25,411 nucleotides of DNA from Fibrobacterales bacterium. GTDB taxonomy: Bacteria; Fibrobacterota; Fibrobacteria; Fibrobacterales; Fibrobacteraceae. The notes under the pieces are model-generated. The model was not told the origin of the DNA and did no database searches. It saw only the letters and a list, made by a program, of their open reading frames with translations. The stretch spans positions 1 through 25,411 of the forward strand of contig BNUP01000019.1 in the NCBI GenBank assembly GCA_025997455.1, read 5' to 3'. A program made the translations under genes and the position numbers. Positions 6,340 to 15,011 of the stretch are shown piece after piece. Positions within the stretch are counted from its first letter, which is position 1; the number at the start of each line of letters is the position of its first letter.

Positions 6340-7431
6340 CTATACTGCGGGTGCATTAGAAACAAACAGCGTTTGCGTGGGGTATGCAAAATCGATTTTC
6401 TTTCTGTCAAAAACATCTATAATCGACAAATTTATTTTTTGCTGCATATCCATATAAGTTAAATAATCGGGTTTTGTAATCCAAAAAACAAATTCATAAT
6501 CAATGGAACTCGCACCGAAACCCTTCAAATGTCCTCGGTCAAAACGGGTGTTTTCCTGTTCTGCGATAATTCCCTTTACAATTTCAACTATCGCATTCAA
6601 ATTTTCCCGCGTGGTCTGGTAAGTTACGCCAATTCCAAAGGTAATTCTGCGTTCTTTCATCCTCTTAAAATTACTCACCCTGCTGTCCAAAAGATCGCTG
6701 TTTGCCACCACAATTTGCTCACCTGTTGCCGAGCGAATGCGAGTAGTTTTAACGCCTATAGACTCAACCGTTCCAGACACTCCGCCAACTGTTATATAGT
6801 CGCCGATTTCAAAAGGTTTGTCGAGCATTATGGATATTGATGCAAATAAATCACCCAGAATTTTCTGAACCGCAAGTGCAACCGCAATACCTCCAACGCC
6901 CAAACCCGCGAGGAGCGACACAACCTTTACGCCCAAATTATCGAGGGTTAATAGTAAAATCACCGCCCAAATAAAGAACTTTCCGAGCCACCGAAGTATT
7001 GCCACCGCCGCATTTTGTGTTGGATTTTGATTATTCTTTTCGCTCCAATTTTTAAGCACGCCGTTAAAAACCACCGAGACCCAAATACCTATTTGAAAGA
7101 ATGTTGTGAGGGTTAAAATTTTGAGCGGCACAAATGAATATTCTCCCAAATTCAACACCCGTGCACTGAAAAACAGGGCTATAGCCGCAAAAAACCAAAA
7201 ACCGCTTTTTTTGAGTGCCCCAACCAAAACATCGTCTATATTTGTTCTTGTTTTTTTTGAAATTTTCTCTATTTGAATGCAAATTTTCCTAAACGCAAAT
7301 TTTAATAAAAAGTAAATTGCAACCAAAAGTATCACCGCTGCAAACCAATGTGAAAGCGAATTACCCAAAAACACCACGCCCGCCTCTTTATCAAAAGCCC
7401 GCACAATTTCCGAATTGAGAATTTTATCCAT
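6340..7431 (-). CDS. MscS-family small-conductance mechanosensitive channel
   Basis: 363 residues. Hydrophobic segments at about 28-48, 77-92, 103-125 and 148-163 precede the pore helix region at about 170-200, where Gly/Ala-rich GLGVGGIAVALAVQKILG is the MscS TM3 signature. Then come the beta domain (KPFEIGDYI, GTVESIG, TTRIRS) and a C-terminal alpha/beta domain. The channel sits in the inner membrane and releases osmolytes on hypo-osmotic shock. It has more N-terminal helices than E. coli MscS, as in many MscS-like proteins. It is first in the operon with tsaB (two bases downstream) and rsmG. CTACCTT lies six bases before its ATG with no clear Shine-Dalgarno sequence, so the mRNA may be leaderless. 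Confidence 0.9.
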   Translation of the reverse strand: MDKILNSEIVRAFDKEAGVVFLGNSLSHWFAAVILLVAIYFLLKFAFRKICIQIEKISKKTRTNIDDVLVGALKKSGFWFFAAIALFFSARVLNLGEYSFVPLKILTLTTFFQIGIWVSVVFNGVLKNWSEKNNQNPTQNAAVAILRWLGKFFIWAVILLLTLDNLGVKVVSLLAGLGVGGIAVALAVQKILGDLFASISIMLDKPFEIGDYITVGGVSGTVESIGVKTTRIRSATGEQIVVANSDLLDSRVSNFKRMKERRITFGIGVTYQTTRENLNAIVEIVKGIIAEQENTRFDRGHLKGFGASSIDYEFVFWITKPDYLTYMDMQQKINLSIIDVFDRKKIDFAYPTQTLFVSNAPAV

Positions 7432-7437
7432 TCGGGA

Positions 7438-7444
7438 AAGGTAG
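7438..7444 (-). promoter_or_regulatory. -10-like motif CTACCTT for mscS-tsaB-rsmG
   Basis: Minus-strand TTTCTACCTTTCCCGA runs directly into the mscS ATG with six bases between the heptamer and the start codon. It is the same arrangement as before the gene at 305. Confidence 0.5.
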
Positions 7445-7522
7445 AAAAAAGTGTAAAGTTGAAATTGTAAAGTTGAAAGTGAAAAGTTATACTTTCAACT
7501 CTTGCACCGCCGCGTGATTTTT
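7445..7522. repeat. Partial family A repeat between mscS and clpC
   Basis: The divergent mscS-clpC gap holds repeated GTAAAGTTGAAA words and the segment TTGCACCGCCG, both found in the inner part of the family A repeats, but lacks the G-rich heptamers. It looks like a decayed or partial copy. A TTGCAC at 7502-7507 lies 15 bases before CTACATT and might serve as a -35 element for clpC. Confidence 0.55.
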
Positions 7523-7529
7523 CTACATT
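7523..7529 (+). promoter_or_regulatory. -10-like motif CTACATT for clpC
   Basis: TTTTTCTACATTTTCCC is 21 bases before the clpC ATG at 7551, with a GGAG ribosome binding site at 7538-7541 spaced nine bases from the start. No CIRCE or CtsR-like operator was recognised by eye. Confidence 0.45.
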
Positions 7530-7550
7530 TTCCCTACGGAGTGTTTTTTT

Positions 7551-10070
7551 ATGAATTATGGCTCATTATACACTAACAGTTTTAGAAATGTTCTGGCAAT
7601 CGCTCGAAAGGAAGCGACTAACGCAGGGAATGATTATGTGGGGTCGGAGCATTTAACTCTTGCATTGTTGCGTGAAGAAAACGGACTTGCGGCTAAAACG
7701 CTCAAAAATTTCGGATTTGATTTGGAGAATTTGCATTCAATAATAATGAATCAGGTCACGCCGAAAAATGCAGCACCGCAAGCGGCGGAACAACCTAAAA
7801 TCACGGGACAGGATGTCAGCGTTCGATTTAGCCCGCAAGCAAAGATGCTTTTGGAAAATACCCTTCTCGAAGCACGAGCAATGGGTAGCAGATATGTGGG
7901 CACCGAGCACTTATTGCTCGCATTGTTAAATCCGAAAAACGATTCGGTTTCAAGGAATCTTTTGAACAGCCAATTCGGCATAGATTATGAAAAAGTTGGA
8001 AAGGAAGTGCAGGACATTATAAATGAAGACGAGAATCAAGACGATGATGAAATAGAAAACGATATTGCGAATGCCGCTGCAGGCTCACAAGAAAAACCAA
8101 AAAAATCCAAAACCCCGTTTTTAGATGCTTTCAGCAACGATTTAACCGAGTTAGCAAAGCAAGGTCGGCTCGAAAAAGTTATAGGCAGACAAAAAGAAAT
8201 TGAGCGGCTTATACAGATTTTATCGCGCAAGAAAAAAAATAACCCTGTACTCGTAGGTGAGCCGGGTGTCGGGAAAACGGCTGTTGTCGAGGGTTTGGCA
8301 CAAAAAATAGTTGCAAAGGAAGTGCCCGAAATTTTGGAGAATAAACGACTTGTTTCTCTCAATGTTGTTGCTATGGTCGCCGGAACAAAGTATCGCGGGC
8401 AGTTTGAAGAGCGCATTATGGGCTTTCTCGCCGAACTGCGAAAAAATCAAAATGTAATAGTGTTTATAGACGAATTGCACACCATAATCGGAGCGGGCGA
8501 CGGCACCGGCGGGCTTGATGCCTCAAATGTTATGAAACCTGCACTTTCGCGGGGCGAAATTCAATGTATCGGTGCAACCACAAATAAGGAATACAAGAAA
8601 TATATCGAGAAAGATTCCGCACTTGAAAGGCGTTTTCAGGGTATGGATATTCAGCCTCCGTCTATCGCGGATTCGGTGGAAATTCTGCACGGACTTGCAC
8701 CGCAATATGAGCAGTATCACAAGGTGATATATGATGAGGCGGCATTGCACGCAGCGGTAACACTTTCGGACAGATATTTGAATGAACGGCAGTTGCCCGA
8801 TAAAGCCATAGACATTATGGACGAGGCAGGTGCACAAACGAGAATTGCAAATATTACTCCGCCTCCCGAATTTTTTGAGAGGGAACGGGAACTTGGAAAT
8901 GAACTGAAAAAAATAGATGTCGAAAAAAAGAATGCGGTGATAGATAAAAATTATCTTGAAGCGAGCAGACTGCGAAACTTGGAAGAAAATCTTAAACAAG
9001 AATTGAGCAACATTAAAGTTGTTTGGAATGCAAATAAAAAAGCCGAACCTATAATTGTAGATAGCGATAGGATTCGTGAGGTTATCAGCGGCATTACGGG
9101 CATTCCCGTTTCGCGCATTGACGAGAACGAGAGCCGAAAATTGTTGAGTATGGAAAAGGATTTAACGGAAAGAGTCGTTGGGCAAAGCGAGGCGGTAACT
9201 GCACTTTCAAAGGCTATTCGGCGCACACGCACTGGGTTGAGGAATACAAAAAGACCGGCATCATTTTTATTTTTGGGTCCCACCGGAGTCGGGAAAACCG
9301 AACTCGCCAAGGCTTTGTCAATTCAATTATTCGGCTCGGACGATGCGTTAATTCGCGTTGATATGAGCGAGTATATGGAAAAATACTCCGTATCGCGATT
9401 TGTCGGTTCGCCTCCGGGTTATGTTGGTTTTGAAGACGGCGGTCAATTGATTGAAAAGATTCGTAAAAGACCGCATTGCGTTTTGCTGTTAGACGAAATT
9501 GAAAAAGCGCATCCCGATGTGTTAAATATTCTGTTGCAGGTTTTGGACGACGGCAGACTTACCGACACACAAGGAAGAACGGTTAGTTTTAGAGATGCCG
9601 TGGTTGTGATGACTTCAAATGCAGGCTCAAAAGAGATTTCCCACAAGGGCGGAATGGGCTTTGTGAATAAATCCGAAAATGCCGATGATTCACGAATTGC
9701 AGATTCCGTTAAAGATGCCTCCAAGCGAATTTTTACGCCTGAATTTTTGAACCGCATAGACGAGCAAATTGTCTTTCACTGCCTCACAAAAAAGCATTTA
9801 CTCTCGATAGTAGATATTCAAATTTCGGATTTACAAAACGATTTGAACGAGAAAAAAATCACCATTGAACTCGACCACGCGGCAAAGGAATTCATTATAA
9901 ACGACGGTTTTGATGCCTCGCTTGGCGCGCGACCTTTGAGAAGGAGTATTCAGCGGTTGCTTGAGGATGAGTTGGCTGATAAATTTTTACGCGGCGATGT
10001 GAAAGAGGGAAGTAAGGTGAATGTGACGGTCGGCGAAAAGGAATTGTATTTTAATGTTGGAAACCTCTAA
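7551..10070 (+). CDS. clpC: ClpC-type AAA+ unfoldase of the Clp protease
   Basis: 839 residues, typical for ClpC. Two N-terminal Clp_N repeats (about 4-65 and 80-150) are followed by an acidic linker (158-172), AAA domain D1 with Walker A GEPGVGKT (236-243) and Walker B VIVFIDE (302-308), a short middle region with a UVR-like coiled segment (about 465-485), and D2 with GPTGVGKT (576-583) and VLLLDE (644-649). MGF at 702-704 fits the ClpP-docking loop, which separates it from ClpB disaggregases. It unfolds substrates in the cytosol and feeds them to ClpP; clpP is not in the window. It is monocistronic and convergent with fmt. Its last codons and the stop overlap a 52 bp sequence that recurs inverted at 13199-13250. 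Confidence 0.93.
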   Translation: MNYGSLYTNSFRNVLAIARKEATNAGNDYVGSEHLTLALLREENGLAAKTLKNFGFDLENLHSIIMNQVTPKNAAPQAAEQPKITGQDVSVRFSPQAKMLLENTLLEARAMGSRYVGTEHLLLALLNPKNDSVSRNLLNSQFGIDYEKVGKEVQDIINEDENQDDDEIENDIANAAAGSQEKPKKSKTPFLDAFSNDLTELAKQGRLEKVIGRQKEIERLIQILSRKKKNNPVLVGEPGVGKTAVVEGLAQKIVAKEVPEILENKRLVSLNVVAMVAGTKYRGQFEERIMGFLAELRKNQNVIVFIDELHTIIGAGDGTGGLDASNVMKPALSRGEIQCIGATTNKEYKKYIEKDSALERRFQGMDIQPPSIADSVEILHGLAPQYEQYHKVIYDEAALHAAVTLSDRYLNERQLPDKAIDIMDEAGAQTRIANITPPPEFFERERELGNELKKIDVEKKNAVIDKNYLEASRLRNLEENLKQELSNIKVVWNANKKAEPIIVDSDRIREVISGITGIPVSRIDENESRKLLSMEKDLTERVVGQSEAVTALSKAIRRTRTGLRNTKRPASFLFLGPTGVGKTELAKALSIQLFGSDDALIRVDMSEYMEKYSVSRFVGSPPGYVGFEDGGQLIEKIRKRPHCVLLLDEIEKAHPDVLNILLQVLDDGRLTDTQGRTVSFRDAVVVMTSNAGSKEISHKGGMGFVNKSENADDSRIADSVKDASKRIFTPEFLNRIDEQIVFHCLTKKHLLSIVDIQISDLQNDLNEKKITIELDHAAKEFIINDGFDASLGARPLRRSIQRLLEDELADKFLRGDVKEGSKVNVTVGEKELYFNVGNL

Positions 10071-10111
10071 AAACTCTCTTTGTAACACAATTCCACAGAT
10101 TTGAGTTTTTT
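10071..10111. terminator. Bidirectional terminator between clpC and fmt
   Basis: AAAAACTC and GAGTTTTT form an 8 bp stem around a loop of about 24 bases, with a T run on the plus-strand side and an A run on the other. It fits Rho-independent termination for the two convergent genes, though the loop is long. The same sequence appears inverted in the family B element upstream of mod. Confidence 0.5.
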
Positions 10112-10113
10112 GC

Positions 10114-11064
10114 TTAATTTTTTAAGCCCCTAAAAAAATCTGCGGCGGGCATTCGTTTTTTGCCTTCGCTTTGCACTTCCAAAACTTTGAGTGCACCATC
10201 GCCTGTGCCCACAAACACTTCATTTTTTTCAATTATAAATTTGCCCTTTTCTAAATTTTTTGGGCAGTTTATTTTTGGGTAGTTCGCAAAATCACCTGCG
10301 AGTTCGGTTTTTCTCAACAAAAGTTTCTGTCCGTTTTTTTCTTCTCCGCTCGCGGGTAAAAAAGTATATAGTCCGGGGAACGGTGTAAATGCACAGAGTC
10401 GTTTATGAATTTGAAGAGAGGTTAAATTAAAATCTATTAAACCGTCTTCTTTTTTCAATTTTGGTGCAGGGCTTGCCGCCGAGTGATTTTGTTCAATCGG
10501 CGTAAAATTTTTACTCTCAATTTTTTTTAATGCAATATCTAACGCCTCGCAACCCGGAGCGACCATTTTATTCAAAAGCGTTACGGTGGTATCGTTTATA
10601 TCTATAGGCAAAGTTCTCATTTCCAAAATCGGTCCGTGATCCATTTTTTCGTCGAGTAAAAAAATAGTGAGACCGGTTTCTTTTTCGCAATTTGCAATTG
10701 CCCACTGCACGGGTGCCGCTCCGCGATACTTCGGCAATAAACTTCCGTGTATATTTATAGCACCGAATTTTGCGGTTGCCAAAACCGCTTTCGGTAAAAT
10801 TGAAAATGCAACAACAACAAATATATCCGCATCTATTTTTTTCAGAGATTCTAAAAAATCGGCATCTCTAACAGAGTTCGGCTGCAAAACGAGAATGCCC
10901 ATTTCTAAAGCGGAAACTTTTACAGGCGGAGATTGCAATTGCATTCCGCGCCCCGCAGGCTTATCAGGTTGCGTTACCACCGCCACAATCTGATGCTCGC
11001 CATTTACCAAATGCCTTAAAAAATGAGAAGAAAATTCAGGCGTTCCCATAAAAACTATTTTCAC
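10114..11064 (-). CDS. fmt: Methionyl-tRNA formyltransferase
   Basis: 316 residues, full family length. The N-terminal Rossmann-type domain holds the catalytic set N104, H106 and D142 (in INIHGSLLPKYRGAAP and MDHGP), and FPGLYT lies in the C-terminal OB-like domain. It transfers a formyl group from 10-formyl-tetrahydrofolate to Met-tRNA(fMet). The start is a GTG that overlaps the stop of the LtaS-like gene (GTGA), so its translation is probably coupled to that gene. If the upstream gene is off through a frameshift, ribosomes still terminate early, which could lower fmt output. def, the usual partner, is not next to it. Confidence 0.93.
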   Translation of the reverse strand: MKIVFMGTPEFSSHFLRHLVNGEHQIVAVVTQPDKPAGRGMQLQSPPVKVSALEMGILVLQPNSVRDADFLESLKKIDADIFVVVAFSILPKAVLATAKFGAINIHGSLLPKYRGAAPVQWAIANCEKETGLTIFLLDEKMDHGPILEMRTLPIDINDTTVTLLNKMVAPGCEALDIALKKIESKNFTPIEQNHSAASPAPKLKKEDGLIDFNLTSLQIHKRLCAFTPFPGLYTFLPASGEEKNGQKLLLRKTELAGDFANYPKINCPKNLEKGKFIIEKNEVFVGTGDGALKVLEVQSEGKKRMPAADFFRGLKN

Positions 11065-12011
11065 TTGTCCCCCGTCATTTTATCATTGCGCAAAAGTGCC
11101 CGCAACACTTCACTTGCACCAATTGCATTTTGTCTGTAAGTTTGAGACAGTTCATCACCTGCAAGCGACCAAGTTCCGTTTATGCCTTTATAAACTTGCG
11201 AATTTGTAAGTCCGCCGGTCAAAATAGAATCACGAAAACCGAGCAGGTAAGCATTCTGTGAAAAAAACAGAGTCGGTTGTTCGGCGGGGCGTTTATCCTT
11301 TAATAAATCATAACCCCAAAAATGGTTAGGAGAGCGAACTTGTGCTAAGTCTAAAATTGTAGGTGCAATGTCCAATTGCGATGCAACATCTTCTCGAATT
11401 TCAAGACCGTTGAACAAGGAAGAGTCGGGGCTGAATATGCCCATAAAAATTTGTGCCGCCGAAACACCGAGCGGTTGCGGGTATGCGTAGTCAACAGAAT
11501 CAACTGGAGTGTCGTGGTCGCCTAATATTATTATAACGGTATTTTTGTAATCGTCTCTTGTTTTTAGTTCGGCGAGTAATCTCCCGAATTGCTTGTCGGT
11601 GTATCTTAGGGCGTTGCGGTATCTCTGCATAGGGTCTTGCGGTTTATCTGCAAAATTATCGGGATAACCGAAAAACGGAATATGCATTGCGGTGGTGTTA
11701 TACATTAAAAACCAAGAAGTATCATTTGGAGAAGTGTTGCTCGGCATTTTTTTCAAAAATTTTATCACCTCATCCATCCCCAAACTATCGCTTTCACCTT
11801 CAATCATTTCCGTTCCCGCAGTGGTTATCCAATCATCGCCAAAAAATTTTTGCACAAATGGAAGTGTGTGGTCAAAGAGCGGATTAGAAACGGTTATATA
11901 TGCTTTTTTGTAATCGGTTAAATATTCGGGAAAACCTTTGAAATGATTTGAGGCATAAAAACTCGGTAAATCGCGGTTCGGATGCGAAGGAAAACCGAGA
12001 TACACAGACAT
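11061..12011 (-). CDS. LtaS-like phosphotransferase, C-terminal part (out of frame with N-terminal part)
   Basis: 316 residues from the first ATG, but the same frame is open upstream through the homopolymer and reads IWFKNAFSGGYPTVRGT before that ATG. This carries the expected nucleophilic threonine region of the alkaline-phosphatase/sulfatase fold. VIIILGDHDTPV is the metal-binding GDHD motif, and HIPFFGYPDNF resembles the substrate-side histidine region. The family moves phosphoglycerol (LtaS, OpgB) or phosphoethanolamine onto surface glycans. Alone this part lacks the membrane anchor and the metal-binding glutamate, so it is inactive unless joined to the upstream part. An 11- or 14-base tract would give a single protein of 657 or 658 residues. 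Confidence 0.8.
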   Translation of the reverse strand: MSVYLGFPSHPNRDLPSFYASNHFKGFPEYLTDYKKAYITVSNPLFDHTLPFVQKFFGDDWITTAGTEMIEGESDSLGMDEVIKFLKKMPSNTSPNDTSWFLMYNTTAMHIPFFGYPDNFADKPQDPMQRYRNALRYTDKQFGRLLAELKTRDDYKNTVIIILGDHDTPVDSVDYAYPQPLGVSAAQIFMGIFSPDSSLFNGLEIREDVASQLDIAPTILDLAQVRSPNHFWGYDLLKDKRPAEQPTLFFSQNAYLLGFRDSILTGGLTNSQVYKGINGTWSLAGDELSQTYRQNAIGASEVLRALLRNDKMTGDK

Positions 12012-12051
12012 TGTTCCGCGAACAGTCGGGTAACCTCCGCTAAATGCGTTC

Positions 12052-13035
12052 TTAAACCATATCCCCCCCCCCCCTGCCGATTATCGCAGTATCGTTTGCC
12101 AAAGACCATAAATTGGGGGCTAAGGTTGTATCGCCAAAAAGCATTTGATTAAAAATTCTACCCTTGTAACTTTCACCCAAAACTAACAGTATATTATACG
12201 GGTGTTTCGCTCTGTATTCGTGAGTTGGAGAATTTGTATAAGCGGGAAAATTATCCGTATCGGGACGATTATTTATGAACTCTTGTGGTAAAAAAGAATC
12301 TAAGTTTTCTAAATTGCTTTTGGTAATTTTGTAATTGTCACGGATATGTTCCACAATTTCCAATATGCCTATGTGCAAAACAGGTGCGGTAAGCGTGTGC
12401 TTGCCAAGTGTGAAACGCATATCCACCGTAGCATTTATTATGGGAATTTTTATTGTGCCTCTTGTTCCGCTCAAAAATAAAACTCCGGGAATGGCAGATA
12501 AAATCACCCCAAAAATTCCAAGAAACAGCAAACTTTTTGCACCTGCAATATGTGTGCGAAACGGCGGAAAAATTGCCAATAATATGCCTCCTACAACACT
12601 TGCAGACAACAGACACAACCACAGAATACTTCCCTTAATATCGCCGAGCAAAATTAAAAAAGTTGTGCTGTCTGTTATATTTGAGAAGTGAAAATATGTC
12701 CGTAAAAAAGAATAGGAGAGTCGTTGATGGTTAAAGCGCAAGACCTCATAATCAACAACAGAGAGTGCAAAATAAAAGCCCAAAATCAGAGCGAAAATGC
12801 GAACGGGAATTGTGAATTTGGTTTTATTTTTCCGATTTGAGAGATTCTGCCACAACGCAAAAATAAAAGCGATAATTAAAATTGCCCCGAAATCCATAGA
12901 AATTTGCCAAAGAATTTTTCCCGAAAATAATTCTCCAATAGACATACCGAGAGCATCCGGCAAACAGTGAAATGCAATAAGCATAACACTCTGCAAAACT
13001 ACTCCCAAAAAAGTTATAAAAAGAATTGAATTCAT
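12052..13035 (-). CDS. LtaS-like phosphotransferase, N-terminal part ended by a homopolymer frameshift
   Basis: 327 residues. Hydrophobic segments at about 4-25, 37-60, 78-97, 135-157 and 166-190 form the membrane anchor. The extracytoplasmic part begins with NILLVLGESY, where E288 matches the metal-binding glutamate of the LtaS/sulfatase group, and APNLWSLANDT matches the segment before the catalytic threonine. Reading then meets the G12 tract and stops five codons later. The rest of the enzyme lies in another frame from about 12062 down to 11061. CTATATT of the family B element end is eight bases before the ATG, so the mRNA may be leaderless. A sequencing error in the tract would look the same. 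Confidence 0.8.
   Translation of the reverse strand: MNSILFITFLGVVLQSVMLIAFHCLPDALGMSIGELFSGKILWQISMDFGAILIIAFIFALWQNLSNRKNKTKFTIPVRIFALILGFYFALSVVDYEVLRFNHQRLSYSFLRTYFHFSNITDSTTFLILLGDIKGSILWLCLLSASVVGGILLAIFPPFRTHIAGAKSLLFLGIFGVILSAIPGVLFLSGTRGTIKIPIINATVDMRFTLGKHTLTAPVLHIGILEIVEHIRDNYKITKSNLENLDSFLPQEFINNRPDTDNFPAYTNSPTHEYRAKHPYNILLVLGESYKGRIFNQMLFGDTTLAPNLWSLANDTAIIGRGGGDMV
12063..12074. repeat. Homopolymer C12 (G12 in the coding strand), candidate phase switch
   Basis: Twelve consecutive C on the plus strand, in the coding region of the LtaS-like gene between two catalytic motifs. Frames join only if the tract has 11 or 14 bases (2 modulo 3). As written, the gene is off. Confidence 0.85.
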
Positions 13036-13043
13036 TCAGTGAG

Positions 13044-13050
13044 AATATAG
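13044..13050 (-). promoter_or_regulatory. -10-like motif CTATATT for the LtaS-like gene, at a family B end
   Basis: Minus-strand TTACTATATTCTCACTGA leads into the ATG at 13035 with eight bases between. CTATA belongs to the element end; the final TT is flanking DNA. Confidence 0.45.
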
Positions 13051-13266
13051 TAATTTTCATAAAACAAGGAGTTCTTTAGGTAACCACTATTAACCTCATA
13101 AGAGGTTGCTAGAGGTTGCCAAGCGACATGAGCGAACCGTGTTTTTATGGTGATAATGTCGTCCTGCGGCGAATGCTCGCAGTATCGCCGTCGTCTCTAA
13201 AAACTCAAATCTGTGGAATTGTGTTACAAAGAGAGTTTTTAGAGGTTTCCTTTAGAGATTACTATA
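13046..13266. mobile_element. Family B mini-element between the LtaS-like gene and mod
   Basis: TATAGTA at 13046-13052 and TACTATA at 13260-13266 bound 221 bp. It shares TTTCATAAAACAAGGAGTTCTT, in shortened form, the core GCGACATGAGCGAAC then GTGTTTTTATG, and GCCGTCGTCTC with the other copies. It differs by an extra GC-rich segment (13158-13190) and by a 52 bp segment identical, inverted, to the clpC 3' end and terminator. The two outward ends each give a CTATATT motif for the divergent flanking genes. Confidence 0.8.
13199..13250 (-). repeat. 52 bp inverted copy of the clpC 3' end and terminator
   Basis: The reverse complement equals 10059-10110 base for base, beginning GGAAACCTCTAAAAACTC and ending GATTTGAGTTTTT. 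It includes the last clpC codons and stop, and the terminator hairpin arms. Confidence 0.93.
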
Positions 13267-13310
13267 TTTTCAAATAGGAACAAATCCTATCCGAAAAAGG
13301 AAAGCACTAT
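13262..13310 (+). promoter_or_regulatory. mod leader: -10-like CTATATT, small inverted repeat, ribosome binding site
   Basis: CTATATT at 13262-13268 is the right end of the family B element plus two flanking bases. ATAGGA (13274-13279) and TCCTAT (13285-13290) form a 6 bp inverted repeat that could be an operator or a leader hairpin. AAAAAGGAAAG just before the ATG at 13311 is the ribosome binding site. Confidence 0.45.
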
Positions 13311-15011
13311 ATGGCAGAAATTCAAAAATTAAAAGAAGAAATTTTGACGGATTTAGACCGCCGCGTTGCCGATAAAATATTAGAGACAAGCAATGCCGAA
13401 CTCTTGAAAAAATTGATAAGCAAGGCAGACAGTTTGACTGATGCAATTCAAATTGCGGAACTCGGCACAACCTATAAACGCACAGGATTACACTTTGATA
13501 AACGCTTGGATAAAACAGGCGACACTATTAAATATTTCAAGCGAAACGATACACTTTCTTTTGTTGAACCAAAGGATTTGCCCAAAAAAGAGGCAACTTG
13601 TTTTGATAGCGAAGAAACAAAAGAGCCTCTAATCCACAAACTTATTATCGGCGACAATTACGATGCTCTGCTCAATTTGCTTGTGCAATACCGCAGTGCA
13701 ATAGATGTGATTTACATTGACCCGCCTTATGGCAAGGATTCAATGGGAGAGTTTGCAAAAACCAATTATAACAACGCCCTAACACGCGATAATTTGCTTT
13801 CTATGCTATACCCGCGCCTTGTCCTCGCCTGCCAACTTTTGAGTGATAATGGGGTGATATTTTGTAGCATAGACGACAGAAATCAGGCATACATAAAATG
13901 TTTGTTTGATGATGTGTTTGAGGAAAGAAATTTTATCTGTAATTTTATTTGGCAGAAAAAAACTGGTGCTTCTGATGCAAACGATATTGCCACCACAACT
14001 GAATATGTAATTTGTTTTTGCAAAAATAAGGAACAATCTGATTTTGCGAAGAATTATGAGTCCTATGATTTAGACAGATATAAATATGAGGATGAGTTTG
14101 TGGAAGAAAGAGGCGTTTATTATATAGATAACCTTGACAGAGGAGGTTTGCAATATAGTGATAGTCTCAATTATGGAATTGAATGCCCTGACGGAACTAT
14201 CACATTTCCAAATGGTAGAACTGAATATGCAAATGATGGCTGGATATGGAAGTGGAGTAAATCAAAAGTTGAATGGGCAAGAAAAAATAAGTTTATTGAG
14301 TTTAGAAAATCGAAGGGCAAACAATCAGGCTGGTCTGTTTGTTACAAAAACTACTTAAAAGTAGACAATGAAAATAAACCGATTGAAAGAGGTGCACCTC
14401 ATAAGAATCTGATAACAGAGATACTAAATGCTAATGGAGCAAAGGAACTAAAAGACATTTTTGGTACTTCTCCTTTCAAAAATCCAAAGCCGATAGAGTT
14501 GATTAAATATTTTATTAAAATAACCAATCACTACAATAGTAATCCTGTAATTTTAGATTTTTTCGCAGGCAGCGGCACAACAGGGCAAGCGGTTTTAGAA
14601 CTGAACTCAAGCGATAATGGCAGCAGGCAATTTATTCTTTGCACCAATAATGAAATTACCGACACAACACCTAATGGCGTTGTTTTAGATGTTACAAGCA
14701 AACGGCTAAAAAGGGTTATGACAGGCAAATGTTATGACGGTATAAGTAATTTTGAATGGGCAAAAAAGAACAAGCCGCTCGGTGGAAGTTTAGAAATTTA
14801 TGATATTGCCACAGTCGCCAATTTTGAGGATACAGAGGGCAAAACGCCTTTTGAAGTGATTGACGAAACGCTCTACGGCGAAGAAAAGTTTGCCACCGTC
14901 CAAGAAAAAACAGAATGGGTTTGCGATAACTTTGAGCATACACAAAAAGAAATTGAAAGTGATGAGGAATGGCTAAAAAGACAGGAAGATAACAATGCTA
15001 CAAGAAGTTAA
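13311..15011 (+). CDS. mod: Type III restriction-modification methyltransferase (Mod)
   Basis: 566 residues. Motif IV DPPY at 137-140 precedes motif I FFAGSGTTG at about 417-425, the beta-class order used by type III Mod proteins. A variable region (about 220-400) between them should contain the target recognition domain. It would methylate N6 of adenine on one strand of a short asymmetric site and is needed for restriction. It lies 44 bases from a family B element that may supply its promoter, and its stop overlaps the res start by 17 bases. No simple repeat in the gene suggests phase variation of Mod itself. The target sequence cannot be predicted. Confidence 0.92.
   Translation: MAEIQKLKEEILTDLDRRVADKILETSNAELLKKLISKADSLTDAIQIAELGTTYKRTGLHFDKRLDKTGDTIKYFKRNDTLSFVEPKDLPKKEATCFDSEETKEPLIHKLIIGDNYDALLNLLVQYRSAIDVIYIDPPYGKDSMGEFAKTNYNNALTRDNLLSMLYPRLVLACQLLSDNGVIFCSIDDRNQAYIKCLFDDVFEERNFICNFIWQKKTGASDANDIATTTEYVICFCKNKEQSDFAKNYESYDLDRYKYEDEFVEERGVYYIDNLDRGGLQYSDSLNYGIECPDGTITFPNGRTEYANDGWIWKWSKSKVEWARKNKFIEFRKSKGKQSGWSVCYKNYLKVDNENKPIERGAPHKNLITEILNANGAKELKDIFGTSPFKNPKPIELIKYFIKITNHYNSNPVILDFFAGSGTTGQAVLELNSSDNGSRQFILCTNNEITDTTPNGVVLDVTSKRLKRVMTGKCYDGISNFEWAKKNKPLGGSLEIYDIATVANFEDTEGKTPFEVIDETLYGEEKFATVQEKTEWVCDNFEHTQKEIESDEEWLKRQEDNNATRS

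Noticed and set aside
8036..9310. Several minus-strand open frames inside clpC
   Set aside because: They overlap conserved AAA+ motifs of clpC and show no coding features of their own.
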